A stretch of DNA of 64,000 bases from Macrostomum hystrix (taxonomy: Eukaryota > Platyhelminthes > Macrostomidae): assembly GCA_950097015.1 (NCBI GenBank), contig CATNEN010000005.1:6005501-6069500 (forward strand). Reading direction: 5' to 3'. Position 1 is the first letter of the stretch. Every line of letters begins with the position of its first letter. The position numbers were made by a program, and so were the translations under genes. This document shows, piece after piece, positions 32,535-44,602 of the stretch. The notes under the pieces were generated by a model. The model had not been told where the DNA came from. It did not search any database and saw only the letters and a program-made list of their open reading frames with translations.

Positions 32535-33456
32535 CAAGTAGTTCGTAGAGTTGTGGAGTTTCTGGTTTGCTTCTGGTTAGGTTGTGGAGTTTATGAGTAT
32601 GGTTGTGGAGCTTCTGAGTAAGGTTGTGGAGTTTATGAGTATGGTTGTGGAGCTTCTGAGTAAGGTTGTGGAGTTTCTGAGTAAGGTTGTGGAGTTTCTG
32701 AGTAAGGTTGTGGAGCTTCTGAGTAAGGTTGTGGAGCTTCTGAGTAAGGTTGTGGAGCTTCTGAGTAAGGTTGTGGAGCTTCTGAGTAAGGTTGTGGAGT
32801 TTATGAGTAAGGCTGTGGAGTTTCTGAGTAAGGCTGTGGAGTTTCTGAGTAAGGCTGTGGAGCTTCTGAGTAAGGCTGTGGAGTTTATGAGTAAGGCTGT
32901 GGAGTTTCTGAGTAAGGCTGTGGAGTTTATGAGTAAGGCTGTGGAGTTTATGAGTAAGGTTGTGGAGTTTATGAGTAAGGCTGTGGAGTTTCTGAGTAAG
33001 GCTGTGGAGTTTATGAGTAAGGCTGTGGAGTTTCTGAGTAAGGTTGTGGAGTTTCTGAGTAAGGCTGTGGAGTTTCTGAGTAAGGCTGTGGAGTTTATGA
33101 GTAAGGTTGTGGAGTTCATGAGTAAGGTTGTGGAGTTTCTGAGTAAGGTTGTGGAGCTTCTGAGTAAGGCTGTGGAGTTTATGAGTAAGGTTGTGGAGTT
33201 TATGAGTAAGGCTGTGGAGTTCATGAGTAAGGCTGTGGAGTTTATGAGTAAGGCTGTGGAGTTTATGAGTAAGGTTGTGGAGTTCATGAGTAAGGCTGTG
33301 GAGTTCATGAGTAAGGCTGTGGAGTTTCTGAGTAAGGCTGTGGAGTTTATGAGTAAGGTTGTGGAGTTTATGAGTAAGGTTGTGGAGTTTCTGAGTAAGG
33401 CTGTGGAGTTTATGAGTAAGGCTGTGGAGTTTCTGAGTAAGGCTGTGGAGTTTCTG
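32535..33456. repeat. 21-bp minisatellite, long version
   Basis: About 44 units of GTGGAGTTTCTGAGTAAGG type with GCTTCTGAG and TTTATGAG variants. Both strands carry artificial open frames of 243-300 codons. Confidence 0.95.
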
Positions 33457-33712
33457 GTAGGTCGTGGAGTTTCTGGTAGGTCGTGAAGTTTCTGGTAGGT
33501 CGTGGAGTTTCTGGTAGGTCGTGGAGTTTCTGGTAGGTCGTGAAGTTTCTGGTAGGTCGTGGAGTTTCTGGTAGGTCGTGGAGTTTCTTGTAGGTCGTGA
33601 AGTTTCTGGTAGGTCGTGGAGTTTCTGGTAGGTCGTGAAGTTTCTGGTAGGTCGTGGAGTTTCTGGTAGGTCGTGGAGTTTCTGGTAGGTCGTGGAGTTT
33701 TCGGATAGGTTG
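33457..33712. repeat. 19-bp minisatellite
   Basis: About 13 units of GTAGGTCGTGGAGTTTCTG with a GTGAAG variant at regular intervals. It continues from the 21-bp array. Confidence 0.94.
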
Positions 33713-34713
33713 TGGAGTTTCTGAGAGGTTTCTAAAGGTAACTACTAAACTAAAGGTGTGTACTTAAATTGAATGCTCAGGAATTTAAAATTCGTAAGAC
33801 CCTAATCTTGAAATTTGCCTAAAGCATACATTGCTTTCCTGAACTTTTTTCTCAAACTAGAAAATGAGGATTGGTACATCAAAATCCTTTGTTACGTTAC
33901 GACTCATTCGTTAATTTTTTTCTAATCTAAAAGCTTCCTGAATTTTATTGGCGCGTCTATGATTACAACCATGAAAGTATGTGAAGCTAAGCCATTTTTG
34001 TTAATCTGCAATAAAGTCTAATTATAAACAGACACGAAATACTTTTAACAAACTTTGTTTAAGAGTCTAAATCAGACAGTTAACTTTTGTTAAACCCAAT
34101 GCATCTTAAAAACTCATTCTTTCCGTCATTAACTAGATTCTTTACTGTCATAATAAAAAATTAGCACTAAAAGCCACGAGGCCTACAGTGATAAACCATA
34201 AAAACAGAAAACCTTGCAGAATTGATGTCGTAACGAAAAGTACAGAAATCTAAAATCGCATATAAATATTTAACTAAAAGGCGAACTGTGATTAAGATTA
34301 CCATATGCATGTCGCAATGAACAACACAATGATCTGCACCCACTGGGAAAAAAGCAGGCGGCCCGCTTACGGCGGAGCAGCGTGGCGTAGAGTCTGTGCC
34401 GAAGTCGGGATGCGCCACGCTTAGCAAGCGGCTAGCACGCTATGGTGGCTGCAAAGTCGCAGTCTGGCCGTGTGAGAGATACAATTCAGACTACTGACAA
34501 CAGTAGAAAAGCAAGGACTTGGCTGCAAAACTCTCACATAACACTAAAAAATATCGCCATAGAAAATGACAAGCTTAAAAGAGACTTCTGTGCACACTGA
34601 GAGTGGTGGGAGAGGACTGCGTGTGGCTATGGCTGACTGACGAAGGCAAACAAGCCAGAAACCGGTCTCGGTCTGCCAGCGCGAGGTTCGTTCCCCACTT
34701 TTAGTGTGTTACA
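33713..34713. other. Second copy of spacer block R
   Basis: Homologous to 9131-10149, with the hairpin at 34380-34420. The match ends at GTGTTACA (34713), where the extra segment starts. Confidence 0.65.
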
Positions 34714-34885
34714 ATGAGTATAGAATAGATCTTAGTTCCCTTAGCGTCTGTGAGTAAATAACTAGCTAAGCTACATAGGATGAGGTAGTTACGGTAGTAG
34801 AACTAGATGAGTTCCAGATGAGTAGAACTAGCAGTAAATAAAGTTGAGACTGCTGGCGATAGATCTAATTGTGTAAGGGACACAT

Positions 34886-35095
34886 ATGCTTGAAGGTAAG
34901 TCGATGTATTGCATTCTATGTTCTCATTGTCAACTCTTACATGTGTAAATCAAGTGAAAGATTGATTTCTACCTTTCTGTCCTAGATGCAACTGTCCTGT
35001 CCATAGTACTTCAATCACAACAGAATTTGACGGCCTTTCATTCACTCACAATGTCGTATGCAGCTCATTTCATGCACACCAATATGATTTTCTAA
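34886..35095 (+). CDS. Possible tiny spliced frame (39 aa) in segment U
   Basis: ATGCTTGAAG|GTAAGT (donor at 34896) and TTTCTGTCCTAG (AG at 34984-34985) define a possible 90-bp intron. Joining 34886-34895 to 34986-35095 gives a frame of 39 residues with no known domain. It may simply be the 5' part of a transcript over segment U. Weak evidence; the repeat at about 38929 is part of the duplication. Confidence 0.15.
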
Positions 35096-35765
35096 TATTT
35101 CATTCACTCCACAATGTTCCATGATCCTTCATTCACTCCACAATGTTCCATGATTCTCCATTGACTCCGCATTGTTCCATGGTTCTCCATTGACTCCACA
35201 TTGTTCCATGATTCTCCATTCACTCCACAATGTTCCATGATTCTCCATTGACTCCACAATGTTCCATGATCCTTCATTCACTCCACAATGTTCTATGATC
35301 CTTCATTCACTCCACAATGTCCCATGATCCTTCATTCACTCCACAATGTCCCATGATTCTCCATTGACTCCACATTGTTCCATGATCCTTCATTCACTCC
35401 ACAATGTTCCATGATTCTCCATTGACTCCACATTGTTCCATGATCCTTCATTCACTCCACAATGTCCCATGATTCTCCATTGACTCCACATTGTTCCATG
35501 ATCCTTCATTCACTCCACAATGTCCCATGATTCTCCATTGACTCCACATTGTTCCATGATCCTTCATTCACTCCACAATGTCCCATGATTCTCCATTGAC
35601 TCCACATTGTTCCATGATCCTACATTCACTCCACAATGTCCCATGATTCTCCATTGACTCCACATTGTTCCATGATCCTTCATTCACTCCACAATGTCCC
35701 ATGATTCTCCATTGACTCCACATTGTTCCATGATCCTACATTCACTCCACAATGTTCCATGGTTC
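35075..35765. repeat. 58-bp minisatellite (two related 29-bp halves)
   Basis: About 12 units alternate CATTCACTCCACAATGTTCC with CATTGACTCCACATTGTTCC halves. Copy 2 (39145-39690) is shorter by 116 bp, exactly two units. Confidence 0.94.
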
Positions 35766-35995
35766 TTGATTCACTCTAAATTTTTCCTTCGATCTTTGTT
35801 AACCCTATATTATCCTATTATCCAGTCAATAAGTTATTCCTGATGGGTGCATTGTTCATCCCGAATCCTTGGAAATAATCGCCATACCCAATCGGGGATT
35901 TTACAATGCGTGGGATACAGTTGCACCAACTAATCAGATTCTAGCATCCTTGAAGTTTAATATTTATGAGTTCTGAATTGAATTAAGGCCTTTCA

Positions 35996-36304
35996 ATGGA
36001 CATAGTTACACCAAATTTTATGTTAAAAAACGAAATACAGGTAATTGACTCTTTGTTTATCTCTAATTAACAAAAAATCTTTGTATTCGCCAACTAAATT
36101 GTCTAGATCGCTAGTTTTCAGATAAACAAAACGATCAACTCAAGCGTAATGCTCATTGTCATTCTGGGCTCATCTATGGCTCTGAGCAGTGCTTCTAGTA
36201 GCGGCGATCTCAATCCTACTCAACCGCTAAGCTGCTACTTCAGCCAGCGATCAGCCGATGGTCGAACACTGACAAACAATTTGTACACCTGCGATAAGAA
36301 CTAA
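35996..36304 (+). CDS. Candidate small secreted peptide gene (segment U, copy 1)
   Basis: A frame from ATG 36149 to TAA 36304 encodes 51 residues starting MLIVILGSSMALSSASSSG, a plausible signal peptide, followed by a polar part with two cysteines (SCYFS and YTCDKN). TAGTTTTCAG (AG at 36120-36121) precedes it, and AATACAG|GTAATT (donor at 36041) defines an 81-bp intron. Exon 35996-36040 joins in frame and would extend the peptide to 75 residues with a Met start at 35996. No family is recognised. A TGACGTCA site follows at 36383. The second copy at 39923-40231 is identical in this part, but so is most of the duplication, so the identity does not show selection. Confidence 0.3.
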
Positions 36305-36382
36305 TGCTTCAAAGGCCAATTAACACCTGATCGAGGGCGCTGATGGTGTCGGAAGCCTGTAAAACTGGCCGGCTAAGGCGGG

Positions 36383-36390
36383 TGACGTCA
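36383..36390. promoter_or_regulatory. CRE-like palindrome TGACGTCA
   Basis: A full 8-bp CRE consensus (CREB/ATF binding pattern) in a GC-richer stretch at the end of segment U. It is repeated at 40310-40317. One 8-mer can occur by chance. Confidence 0.25.
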
Positions 36391-36395
36391 TGCGC

Positions 36396-36721
36396 GGTTT
36401 TATGCAGATGAGGTTAGTTATGTTGCCTCGAACTCTCAAGACAAACATAAAGTACGAGTGTCAAGAGAAGTCAACTCAGATTTTTGTTTAGTAGGCTAAT
36501 CATGAACTTGCCGTCAACTCAGTTTAATGGCTCGTTAAAGAGAATCTCTTCGCAAACTTTAATAATAAAGATGCATGTCGCTTATTAGGTGATTGGGGTG
36601 GAGCAGAGAGATAGTGGGAGGGGCAGAGAGGGCCGACCTCTCAGAGCTAGCAGACGTTCAACTAGCGAAAATGTACATAAGCCTACGCGAAGCCTTCTCA
36701 ACAAGTCAAGTAATTCGTAGA
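36396..36721. other. Spacer joining segment U to the 21-bp array
   Basis: Matches 8294-8526 but contains about 100 extra bases (about 36499-36600) not present in the other spacers. No gene is seen. Confidence 0.55.
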
Positions 36722-37502
36722 GTTGTGGAGTTTCTGGTTTGCTTCTGGTTTGGTTGTGGAGTTTCTGAGTAAGGCTGTGGAGTTTCTGAGTAAGGCTGTG
36801 GAGTTTCTGAGTAAGGCTGTGGAGTTTCTGAGTAAGGCTGTGGAGTTTATGAGTAAGGTTGTGGAGTTTATGAGTAAGGCTGTAGAGTTTATGAGTAAGG
36901 TTGTGGAGTTTATGAGTAAGGCTATCGAGTTTCTGAGTAAGGCTGTGGAGTTTATGAGTAAGGCTGTGGAGTTTATGAGTAAGGCTATGGAGTTTATGAG
37001 TAAGGCTGTGGAGTTTATGAGTAAGGTTGTGGAGTTTATGAGTAAGGCTGTGGAGTTCATGAGTAAGGCTGTGGAGTTCATGAGTAAGGCTGTGGAGTTT
37101 ATGAGTAAGGTTGTGGAGTTTCTGAGTAAGGCTGTGGAGTTTATGAGTAAGGTTGTGGAGTTCATGAGTAAGGCTGTGGAGTTCATGAGTAAGGCTGTGG
37201 AGTTTCTGAGTAAGGCTGTGGAGTTTATGAGTAAGGTTGTGGAGTTTATGAGTAAGGCTGTGGAGTTCATGAGTAAGGCTGTGGAGTTTATGAGTAAGGC
37301 TGTGGAGTTTATGAGTAAGGTTGTGGAGTTCATGAGTAAGGCTGTGGAGTTCATGAGTAAGGCTGTGGAGTTTCTGAGTAAGGCTGTGGAGTTTATGAGT
37401 AAGGTTGTGGAGTTTATGAGTAAGGTTGTGGAGTTTCTGAGTAAGGCTGTGGAGTTTATGAGTAAGGCTGTGGAGTTTCTGAGTAAGGCTGTGGAGTTTC
37501 TG
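36722..37502. repeat. 21-bp minisatellite in duplication unit 1
   Basis: About 37 units. TTTATGAG variants dominate, unlike the TTTCTGAG-rich start of the array. Artificial open frames occur on both strands. Confidence 0.95.
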
Positions 37503-37755
37503 GTAGGTCGTGGAGTTTCTGGTAGGTCGTGAAGTTTCTGGTAGGTCGTGGAGTTTCTGGTAGGTCGTGGAGTTTCTGGTAGGTCGTGAAGTTTCTGGTA
37601 GGTCGTGGAGTTTCTGGTAGGTCGTGGAGTTTCTTGTAGGTCGTGAAGTTTCTGGTAGGTCGTGGAGTTTCTGGTAGGTCGTGAAGTTTCTGGTAGGTCG
37701 TGGAGTTTCTGGTAGGTCGTGGAGTTTCTGGTAGGTCGTGGAGTTTTCGGATAGG
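37503..37755. repeat. 19-bp minisatellite in duplication unit 1
   Basis: About 13 units of GTAGGTCGTGGAGTTTCTG, nearly the same order of variants as at 33457-33712. Confidence 0.94.
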
Positions 37756-38756
37756 TTGTGGAGTTTCTGAGAGGTTTCTAAAGGTAACTACTAAACTAAA
37801 GGTGTGTACTTAAATTGAATGCTCAGGAATTTAAAATTCGTAAGACCCTAATCTTGAAATTTGCCTAAAGCATACATTGCTTTCCTGAACTTTTTTCTCA
37901 AACTAGAAAATGAGGATTGGTACATCAAAATCCTTTGTTACGTTACGACTCATTCGTTAATTTTTTTCTAATCTAAAAGCTTCCTGAATTTTATTGGCGC
38001 GTCTATGATTACAACCATGAAAGTATGTGAAGCTAAGCCATTTTTGTTAATCTGCAATAAAGTCTAATTATAAACAGACACGAAATACTTTTAACAAACT
38101 TTGTTTAAGAGTCTAAATCAGACAGTTAACTTTTGTTAAACCCAATGCATCTTAAAAACTCATTCTTTCCGTCATTAACTAGATTCTTTACTGTCATAAT
38201 AAAAAATTAGCACTAAAAGCCACGAGGCCTACAGTGATAAACCATAAAAACAGAAAACCCTGCAGAATTGATGTCGTAACGAAAAGTACAGAAATCTAAA
38301 ATCGCATATAAATATTTAACTAAAAGGCGAACATATGCATGCGACATATGCATATCGCAATGAACAACACAATGATCTGCACCCACTGGGAAAAAAGCAG
38401 GCGGCCCGCTTACGGCGGAGCAGCGTGGCGTAGAGTCTGTGCCGAAGTCGGGATGCGCCACGCTTAGCAAGCGGCTAGCACGCTATGGTGGCTGCAAAGT
38501 CGCAGTCTGGCCGTGTGAGAGATACAATTCAGACTACTGACAACAGTAGAAAAGCAAGGACTTGGCTGCAAAACTCTCACATAACACTAAAAAATATCGC
38601 CATAGAAAATGACAAGCTTAAAAGAGACTTCTGTGCACACTGAGAGTGGTGGGAGAGGACGGCGTGTGGCTATGGCTGACTGACGAAGGCAAACAAGCCA
38701 GAAACCGGTCTCGGTCTGCCAGCGCGAGGTTCGTTCCCCACTTTTAGTGTGTTACA
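37756..38756. other. Third copy of spacer block R
   Basis: As at 33713-34713, but with a small rearrangement near 38330-38350 (a repeated CATATGCAT). No gene is seen. Confidence 0.6.
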
Positions 38757-39144
38757 ATGAGTATAGAATAGATCTTAGTTCCCTTAGCGTCTGTGAGTAA
38801 ATAACTAGCTAAGCTACATAGGATGAGGTAGTTACGGTAGTAGAACTAGATGAGTTCCAGATGAGTAGAACTAGCAGTAAATAAAGTTGAGACTGCTGGC
38901 GATAGATCTAATTGTGTAAGGGACACATATGCTTGAAGGTAAGTCGATGTATTGCATTCTATGTTCTCATTGTCAACTCTTACATGTGTAAATCAAGTGA
39001 AAGATTGATTTCTACCTTTCTGTCCTAGATGCAACTGTCCTGTCCATAGTACTTCAATCACAACAGAATTTGACGGCCTTTCATTCACTCACAATGTCGT
39101 ATGCAGCTCATTTCATGCACACCAATATGATTTTCTAATATTTC

Positions 39145-39690
39145 ATTCACTCCACAATGTTCCATGATCCTTCATTCACTCCACAATGTTCCATGATTCT
39201 CCATTGACTCCGCATTGTTCCATGGTTCTCCATTGACTCCACATTGTTCCATGATTCTCCATTCACTCCACAATGTTCCATGATTCTCCATTGACTCCAC
39301 AATGTTCCATGATCCTTCATTCACTCCACAATGTTCTATGATCCTTCATTCACTCCACAATGTCCCATGATCCTTCATTCACTCCACAATGTCCCATGAT
39401 TCTCCATTGACTCCACATTGTTCCATGATCCTTCATTCACTCCACAATGTTCCATGATTCTCCATTGACTCCACATTGTTCCATGATCCTTCATTCACTC
39501 CACAATGTCCCATGATTCTCCATTGACTCCACATTGTTCCATGATCCTTCATTCACTCCACAATGTCCCATGATTCTCCATTGACTCCACATTGTTCCAT
39601 GATCCTTCATTCACTCCACAATGTCCCATGATTCTCCATTGACTCCACATTGTTCCATGATCCTACATTCACTCCACAATGTTCCATGGT
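39145..39690. repeat. 58-bp minisatellite, copy 2
   Basis: The same unit as 35075-35765 with two fewer units. Confidence 0.93.
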
Positions 39691-39922
39691 TCTTGATTCA
39701 CTCTAAATTTTTCCTTCGATCTTTGTTAACCCTATATTATCCTATTATCCAGTCAATAAGTTATTCCTGATGGGTGCATTGTTCATCCCGAATCCTTGGA
39801 AATAATCGCCATACCCAATCGGGGATTTTACAATGCGTGGGATACAGTTGCACCAACTAATCAGATTCTAGCATCCTTGAAGTTTAATATTTATGAGTTC
39901 TGAATTGAATTAAGGCCTTTCA

Positions 39923-40231
39923 ATGGACATAGTTACACCAAATTTTATGTTAAAAAACGAAATACAGGTAATTGACTCTTTGTTTATCTCTAATTAACAA
40001 AAAATCTTTGTATTCGCCAACTAAATTGTCTAGATCGCTAGTTTTCAGATAAACAAAACGATCAACTCAAGCGTAATGCTCATTGTCATTCTGGGCTCAT
40101 CTATGGCTCTGAGCAGTGCTTCTAGTAGCGGCGATCTCAATCCTACTCAACCGCTAAGCTGCTACTTCAGCCAGCGATCAGCCGATGGTCGAACACTGAC
40201 AAACAATTTGTACACCTGCGATAAGAACTAA
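39923..40231 (+). CDS. Candidate small secreted peptide gene (copy 2)
   Basis: Same structure as at 35996-36304: exon 39923-39967, donor GTAATT at 39968, AG at 40047-40048, main ATG at 40076 and TAA at 40229-40231. The predicted peptide is identical (51 or 75 residues, signal-like start, two cysteines). Confidence 0.3.
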
Positions 40232-40648
40232 TGCTTCAAAGGCCAATTAACACCTGATCGAGGGCGCTGATGGTGTCGGAAGCCTGTAAAACTGGCCGGC
40301 TAAGGCGGGTGACGTCATGCGCGGTTTTATGCAGATGAGGTTAGTTATGTTGCCTCGAACTCTCAAGACAAACATAAAGTACGAGTGTCAAGAGAAGTCA
40401 ACTCAGATTTTTGTTTAGTAGGCTAATCATGAACTTGCCGTCAACTCAGTTTAATGGCTCGTTAAAGAGAATCTCTTCGAAAACTTTAATAATAAAGATG
40501 CATGTCGCTTATTAGGTGATTGGGGTGGAGCAGAGAGATAGTGGGAGGGGCAGAGAGGGCCGACCTCTCAGAGCTAGCAGACGTTCAACTAGCGAAAATG
40601 TACATAAGCCTACGCGAAGCCTTCTCAACAAGTCAAGTAATTCGTAGA

Positions 40649-40988
40649 GTTGTGGAGTTTCTGGTTTGCTTCTGGTTTGGTTGTGGAGTTTCTGAGTAAG
40701 GCTGTGGAGTTTCTGAGTAAGGCTGTGGAGTTTCTGAGTAAGGCTGTGGAGTTTCTGAGTAAGGCTGTGGAGTTTCTGAGTAAGGCTGTGGAGTTTATGA
40801 GTAAGGCTGTGGAGTTTATGAGTAAGGCTATGGAGTTTATGAGTAAGGCTGTGGAGTTTCTGAGTAAGGCTGTGGAGTTTATGAGTAAGGTTGTGGAGTT
40901 TATGAGTAAGGTTGTGGAGTTTCTGAGTAAGGCTGTGGAGTTTATGAGTAAGGCTGTGGAGTTTCTGAGTAAGGCTGTGGAGTTTCTG
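40649..40988. repeat. 21-bp minisatellite in duplication unit 2
   Basis: About 16 units, less than half the number in unit 1. Confidence 0.94.
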
Positions 40989-41270
40989 GTAGGTCGTGGA
41001 GTTTCTGGTAGGTCGTGAAGTTTCTGGTAGGTCGTGGAGTTTCTGGTAGGTCGTGGAGTTTCTGGTAGGTCGTGAAGTTTCTGGTAGGTCGTGGAGTTTC
41101 TGGTAGGTCGTGGAGTTTCTTGTAGGTCGTGAAGTTTCTGGTAGGTCGTGGAGTTTCTGGTAGGTCGTGAAGTTTCTGGTAGGTCGTGGAGTTTCTGGTA
41201 GGTCGTGAAGTTTCTGGTAGGTCGTGGAGTTTCTGGTAGGTCGTGGAGTTTCTGGTAGGTCGTGGAGTTT
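40989..41270. repeat. 19-bp minisatellite in duplication unit 2
   Basis: About 15 units of GTAGGTCGTGGAGTTTCTG with regular GTGAAG variants. Confidence 0.94.
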
Positions 41271-44238
41271 TCGGATAGGTTGTGGAGTTTCTGAGAGGTT
41301 TCTAAAGGTAACTACTAAACTAAAGGTGTGTACTTAAATTGAATGCTCAGAAATTTAAAATTCGTACGACCCTAGTCTTGAAAATTTGCATAAAGCATAC
41401 ATTAATTAACATTGCTTTCCTGAACTTTTTTCTCAAACTAGAAAATGAGGATTGGTACATCAAAATCCTTTGTTACGTTACGACTCATTCGTTAATTTTT
41501 TTCTAATCTAAAAGCTTCCTGAATTTTATTGGCGCGTCTATGATTACAACCATGAAAGTATGTGAAGCTAAGCCATTTTTGTTAATCTGCAATAAAGTCT
41601 AATTATAAACAGACACGAAATACTTTTAACAAACTTTGTTTAAGAGTCTAAATCAGACAGTTAACTTTTGTTAAACCCAATGCATCTTAAAAACCCATTC
41701 TTTCCGTCATTAACTAGATTCTTTACTGTCACAATAATAAATTAGCACTAAAAGCCACGAGGCCTACAGTGATAAACCATAAAAACAGAAAACCTTGCAG
41801 AATTGATGTCGTAACGAAAAGTACAGAAATCTAAAATCGCATATAAATATTTAACTAAAAGGCGAACTGTGATTAAGATTACCATATGCATGTCGCAATG
41901 AACAACACAATGATCTGCACCCACTGGGAAAAAAGCAGGCGGCCCGCTTACGGCGGAGCAGCGTGGCGTAGAGTCTGTGCCGAAGTCGGGATGCGCCACG
42001 CTTAGCAAGCGGCTAGCACGCTATGGTGGCTGCAAAGTCGCAGTCTGGCCGTGTGAGAGATACAATTCAGACTACTGACAACAGTAGAAAAGCAAGGACT
42101 TGGCTGCAAAACTCTCACATAACACTAAAAAATATCGCCATAGAAAATGACAAGCTTAAAAGAGACTTCTGTGCACACTGAGAGTGGTGGGAGAGGACGG
42201 CGTGTGGCTATGGCTGACTGACGAAGGCAAACAAGCCAGAAACCGGTCTCGGTCTGCCAGCGCGAGGTTCGTTCCCCACTTTTAGTGTGTTACAGGCCGA
42301 ATGCTAGCCGAAAGCGGTATCTACATTTCGAAGCGATGCCACCTTAGTGCCGAATTGCAAGCCTGTATGCATTGGCACTGGATGCTGACCAAATAAGAAC
42401 ACAAAAAGGACAGAACAGAATAAAACAGGAGGCACTTATCATTGAGCAGACATCAGACAAAAACGAGCCCGAGAATAAACTGCTCAATAGTAAATTTATA
42501 AGCAGCAGAGCTCGAAATTATTTTTATTTTATTTACAAATGACTAATTAGTCGATAACAATAGCGAGTATTCGAAGATTTTGAAAAAAATAAACTAGCTA
42601 TATGTTTAACTGCGAAGCATAAGGAAATTATAGAAAACAGAGTGAATAACATTTGCCTAATAAAAATATTAATCGACAAGTTTGAGGAATCGCCATGCTC
42701 CTTTGGGAGGGCAACTGCTTTTCCATCTGGTATACCAGAGACGATTTGGCGGCAAGTAGTGTAAGTGCCTTATGTCTAGCTGGCGCGACTCACACGGATA
42801 TTCATAAAGGTTGCAACGAAGAATATTAATTGTTCGTTATACCGCCATGACAATCAACAGAATTTGCCCCTTCACGGCCTTCAGTTGCACCAATATAATG
42901 CGACTCAGGACGGTAATGACTTCTGAATCCTGTAGAAAACCGGCAAATCTTAGTGATAATCCCCTCCACTGGAACATGTTTCCACTTGACACTCCTGCAG
43001 TAGGTTCAGACAACACCAGGATTTTCTTCAGCCAAAGCTAATTGCAAAATTACTGCAGTGACAGGTTTACTGTCTTATTTAGCAGTAATTGCCAGCCGAA
43101 ATGCCTGACTAGCAAGACTGCCAATTCCATGATGTATAAACTAGTTCATTAATAGAAAACTGGCTGAACTTTGACTTTTTGTCTTCAGGAAAGTAGAGTA
43201 GAGCACACTGCCTATTTTCAAATGCTAACTTTGAAAAGGATTGTAGAACAAGTAGCTGAAATGAATAAAATATAAATGAGTGATAGCATACAGATAATTT
43301 GTTAGCTAAGCAATTGTTTTACCTAGCAAAAGTGGCTCTAATGCTATAGTAGAATGCCTGCCGTAACGGCCACCGTAACGCTGCAACGGATAGAAGAGAC
43401 GCTGATTGCGGGCCGACTACGCAATGGCTACAGAATAGAATAGAATGCGACATTATCAGTCGAGCCGCCTGCTATCCGCTTACTCATTTCCCATTGGGCA
43501 GCCGTTGATTAGCGCTAAATGCCCATTTGCACAGCAAAAACAAAATTAAAATGCTCGTATCTCGTGTCAGTAAGCAACGATTTTTGCAAAAATGTTTATA
43601 CAAAGATAAATCAGTTCATTTGGAAGGGACAAGCATATTTAATCTACAGGAAAGCAAAACAGTTGCTGCTTCCGAGCCTAGCTCTCGCAGCTGTCTTTGT
43701 ACCTCACAATACGAGTATGCCAACTGCAACAATAAGCCACAATGAGCATAAGACTCAGAGACTAAAACTGTCTGCAGCCATAAAAATGGAGGCTGTCGAG
43801 GCTTTGAAATCTTTCGCCCAAGAAAAACTTTAGTCATAAAGGAAAGCCGAATCGAGCACAGACTCTTAATTGAGGCTCGAGTAGTGCTCTAGCTGCTCAG
43901 CCGTGTTCTCGAACTCAACTCGGGGTTTGGTGGGTCCTTTGTGTAGCCGCACAGATTCTCTCTTGTGTTGAGGCACAAGTTGAGTACAGGACTCATTCTT
44001 TTAAATGCTGAGCAGCCAAGAATGTATTTTACCTGGCATTGAAACTGATGCAAATGGAGGCTGCGAATGGGGGATGGTCATTTTGTCTCCTACTCAAACT
44101 CAACTCAACTAGTAAGTCTACTCAGTGCAGCCATGCAGAAATATTTCTATATGAGCTCAGAAAGCATTGCGATAGAGGAGCCCTAAAAACTGATGCACAC
44201 AGTCGCAATGCAGTGTAGCCTGCGATGCCCATCCTTCT
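41271..44238. other. Fourth copy of block R and spacer up to X-box module 1'
   Basis: Homologous to 9131-12053. One difference is a substituted stretch at about 43860-43925. Frames of 76-104 aa have no domain, and the differences from the first copy mostly change amino acids. No gene is called. Confidence 0.6.
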
Positions 44239-44452
44239 GTTGCTAGGCAACAATAAACAAACTGGCGCCAATTTAAGAGCCGGAGTGGAGCATCGTTTCG
44301 CTCTTCATTTGCGACGGCAGCTTTCAAGCAGCCGACTGACCGACATCCACCGACCGAGTCTCTCCGTTGCTAGGCGACTCTCTCCGTTGCTAGGCGAGAC
44401 TCTCCGTTGCTAGGCGAGACTATCCGGATCTCCCATTGCTGCTGTAGTGCAG
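44239..44452 (+). promoter_or_regulatory. X-box module 1' upstream of gene C
   Basis: X-box GTTGCTAGGCAAC at 44239-44251, three GTTGCTAGGC units (against two at 12181), and GTGCAG|GTGAGG with the donor at 44453. Otherwise as at 12054-12247. Confidence 0.45.
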
Positions 44453-44602
44453 GTGAGGGGGTTAGTTGCTGAACTAGTTTCCATAAACTACTAAACAGTG
44501 CCTTACTCTCTTAATGCTGTCATTTTTAAACAACAGTAGGTATATTAGTCGTTTGTTAAACTATGCTTTAGCTGGATTTCAGAAACACAATCCTGACAGA
44601 TA

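Larger units (their letters stand above)
34714..38756. repeat. Gene-free tandem duplication unit 1 (4043 bp)
   Basis: The unit consists of a 1.7-kb segment U (34714-36395) absent from the gene A spacer, then a copy of 8294-10149 with its 21-bp and 19-bp arrays and block R. It repeats at 38757-42294. Both copies start right after GTGTTACA. Confidence 0.9.
38757..42294. repeat. Gene-free tandem duplication unit 2 (3538 bp)
   Basis: A near-identical repeat of 34714-38756. It is shorter by two 58-bp units and by about 20 of the 21-bp units. After 42294 the sequence returns to the gene A spacer type (GGCCGAATGCTAGCC). Confidence 0.9.

Noticed and set aside
32577-33486. Frames of 243-300 codons on both strands (VEFMSKA or NSTALLI repeats)
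   Set aside because: The 21-bp unit is a multiple of 3 and lacks stops on both strands. There is no start context or flanking coding sequence.
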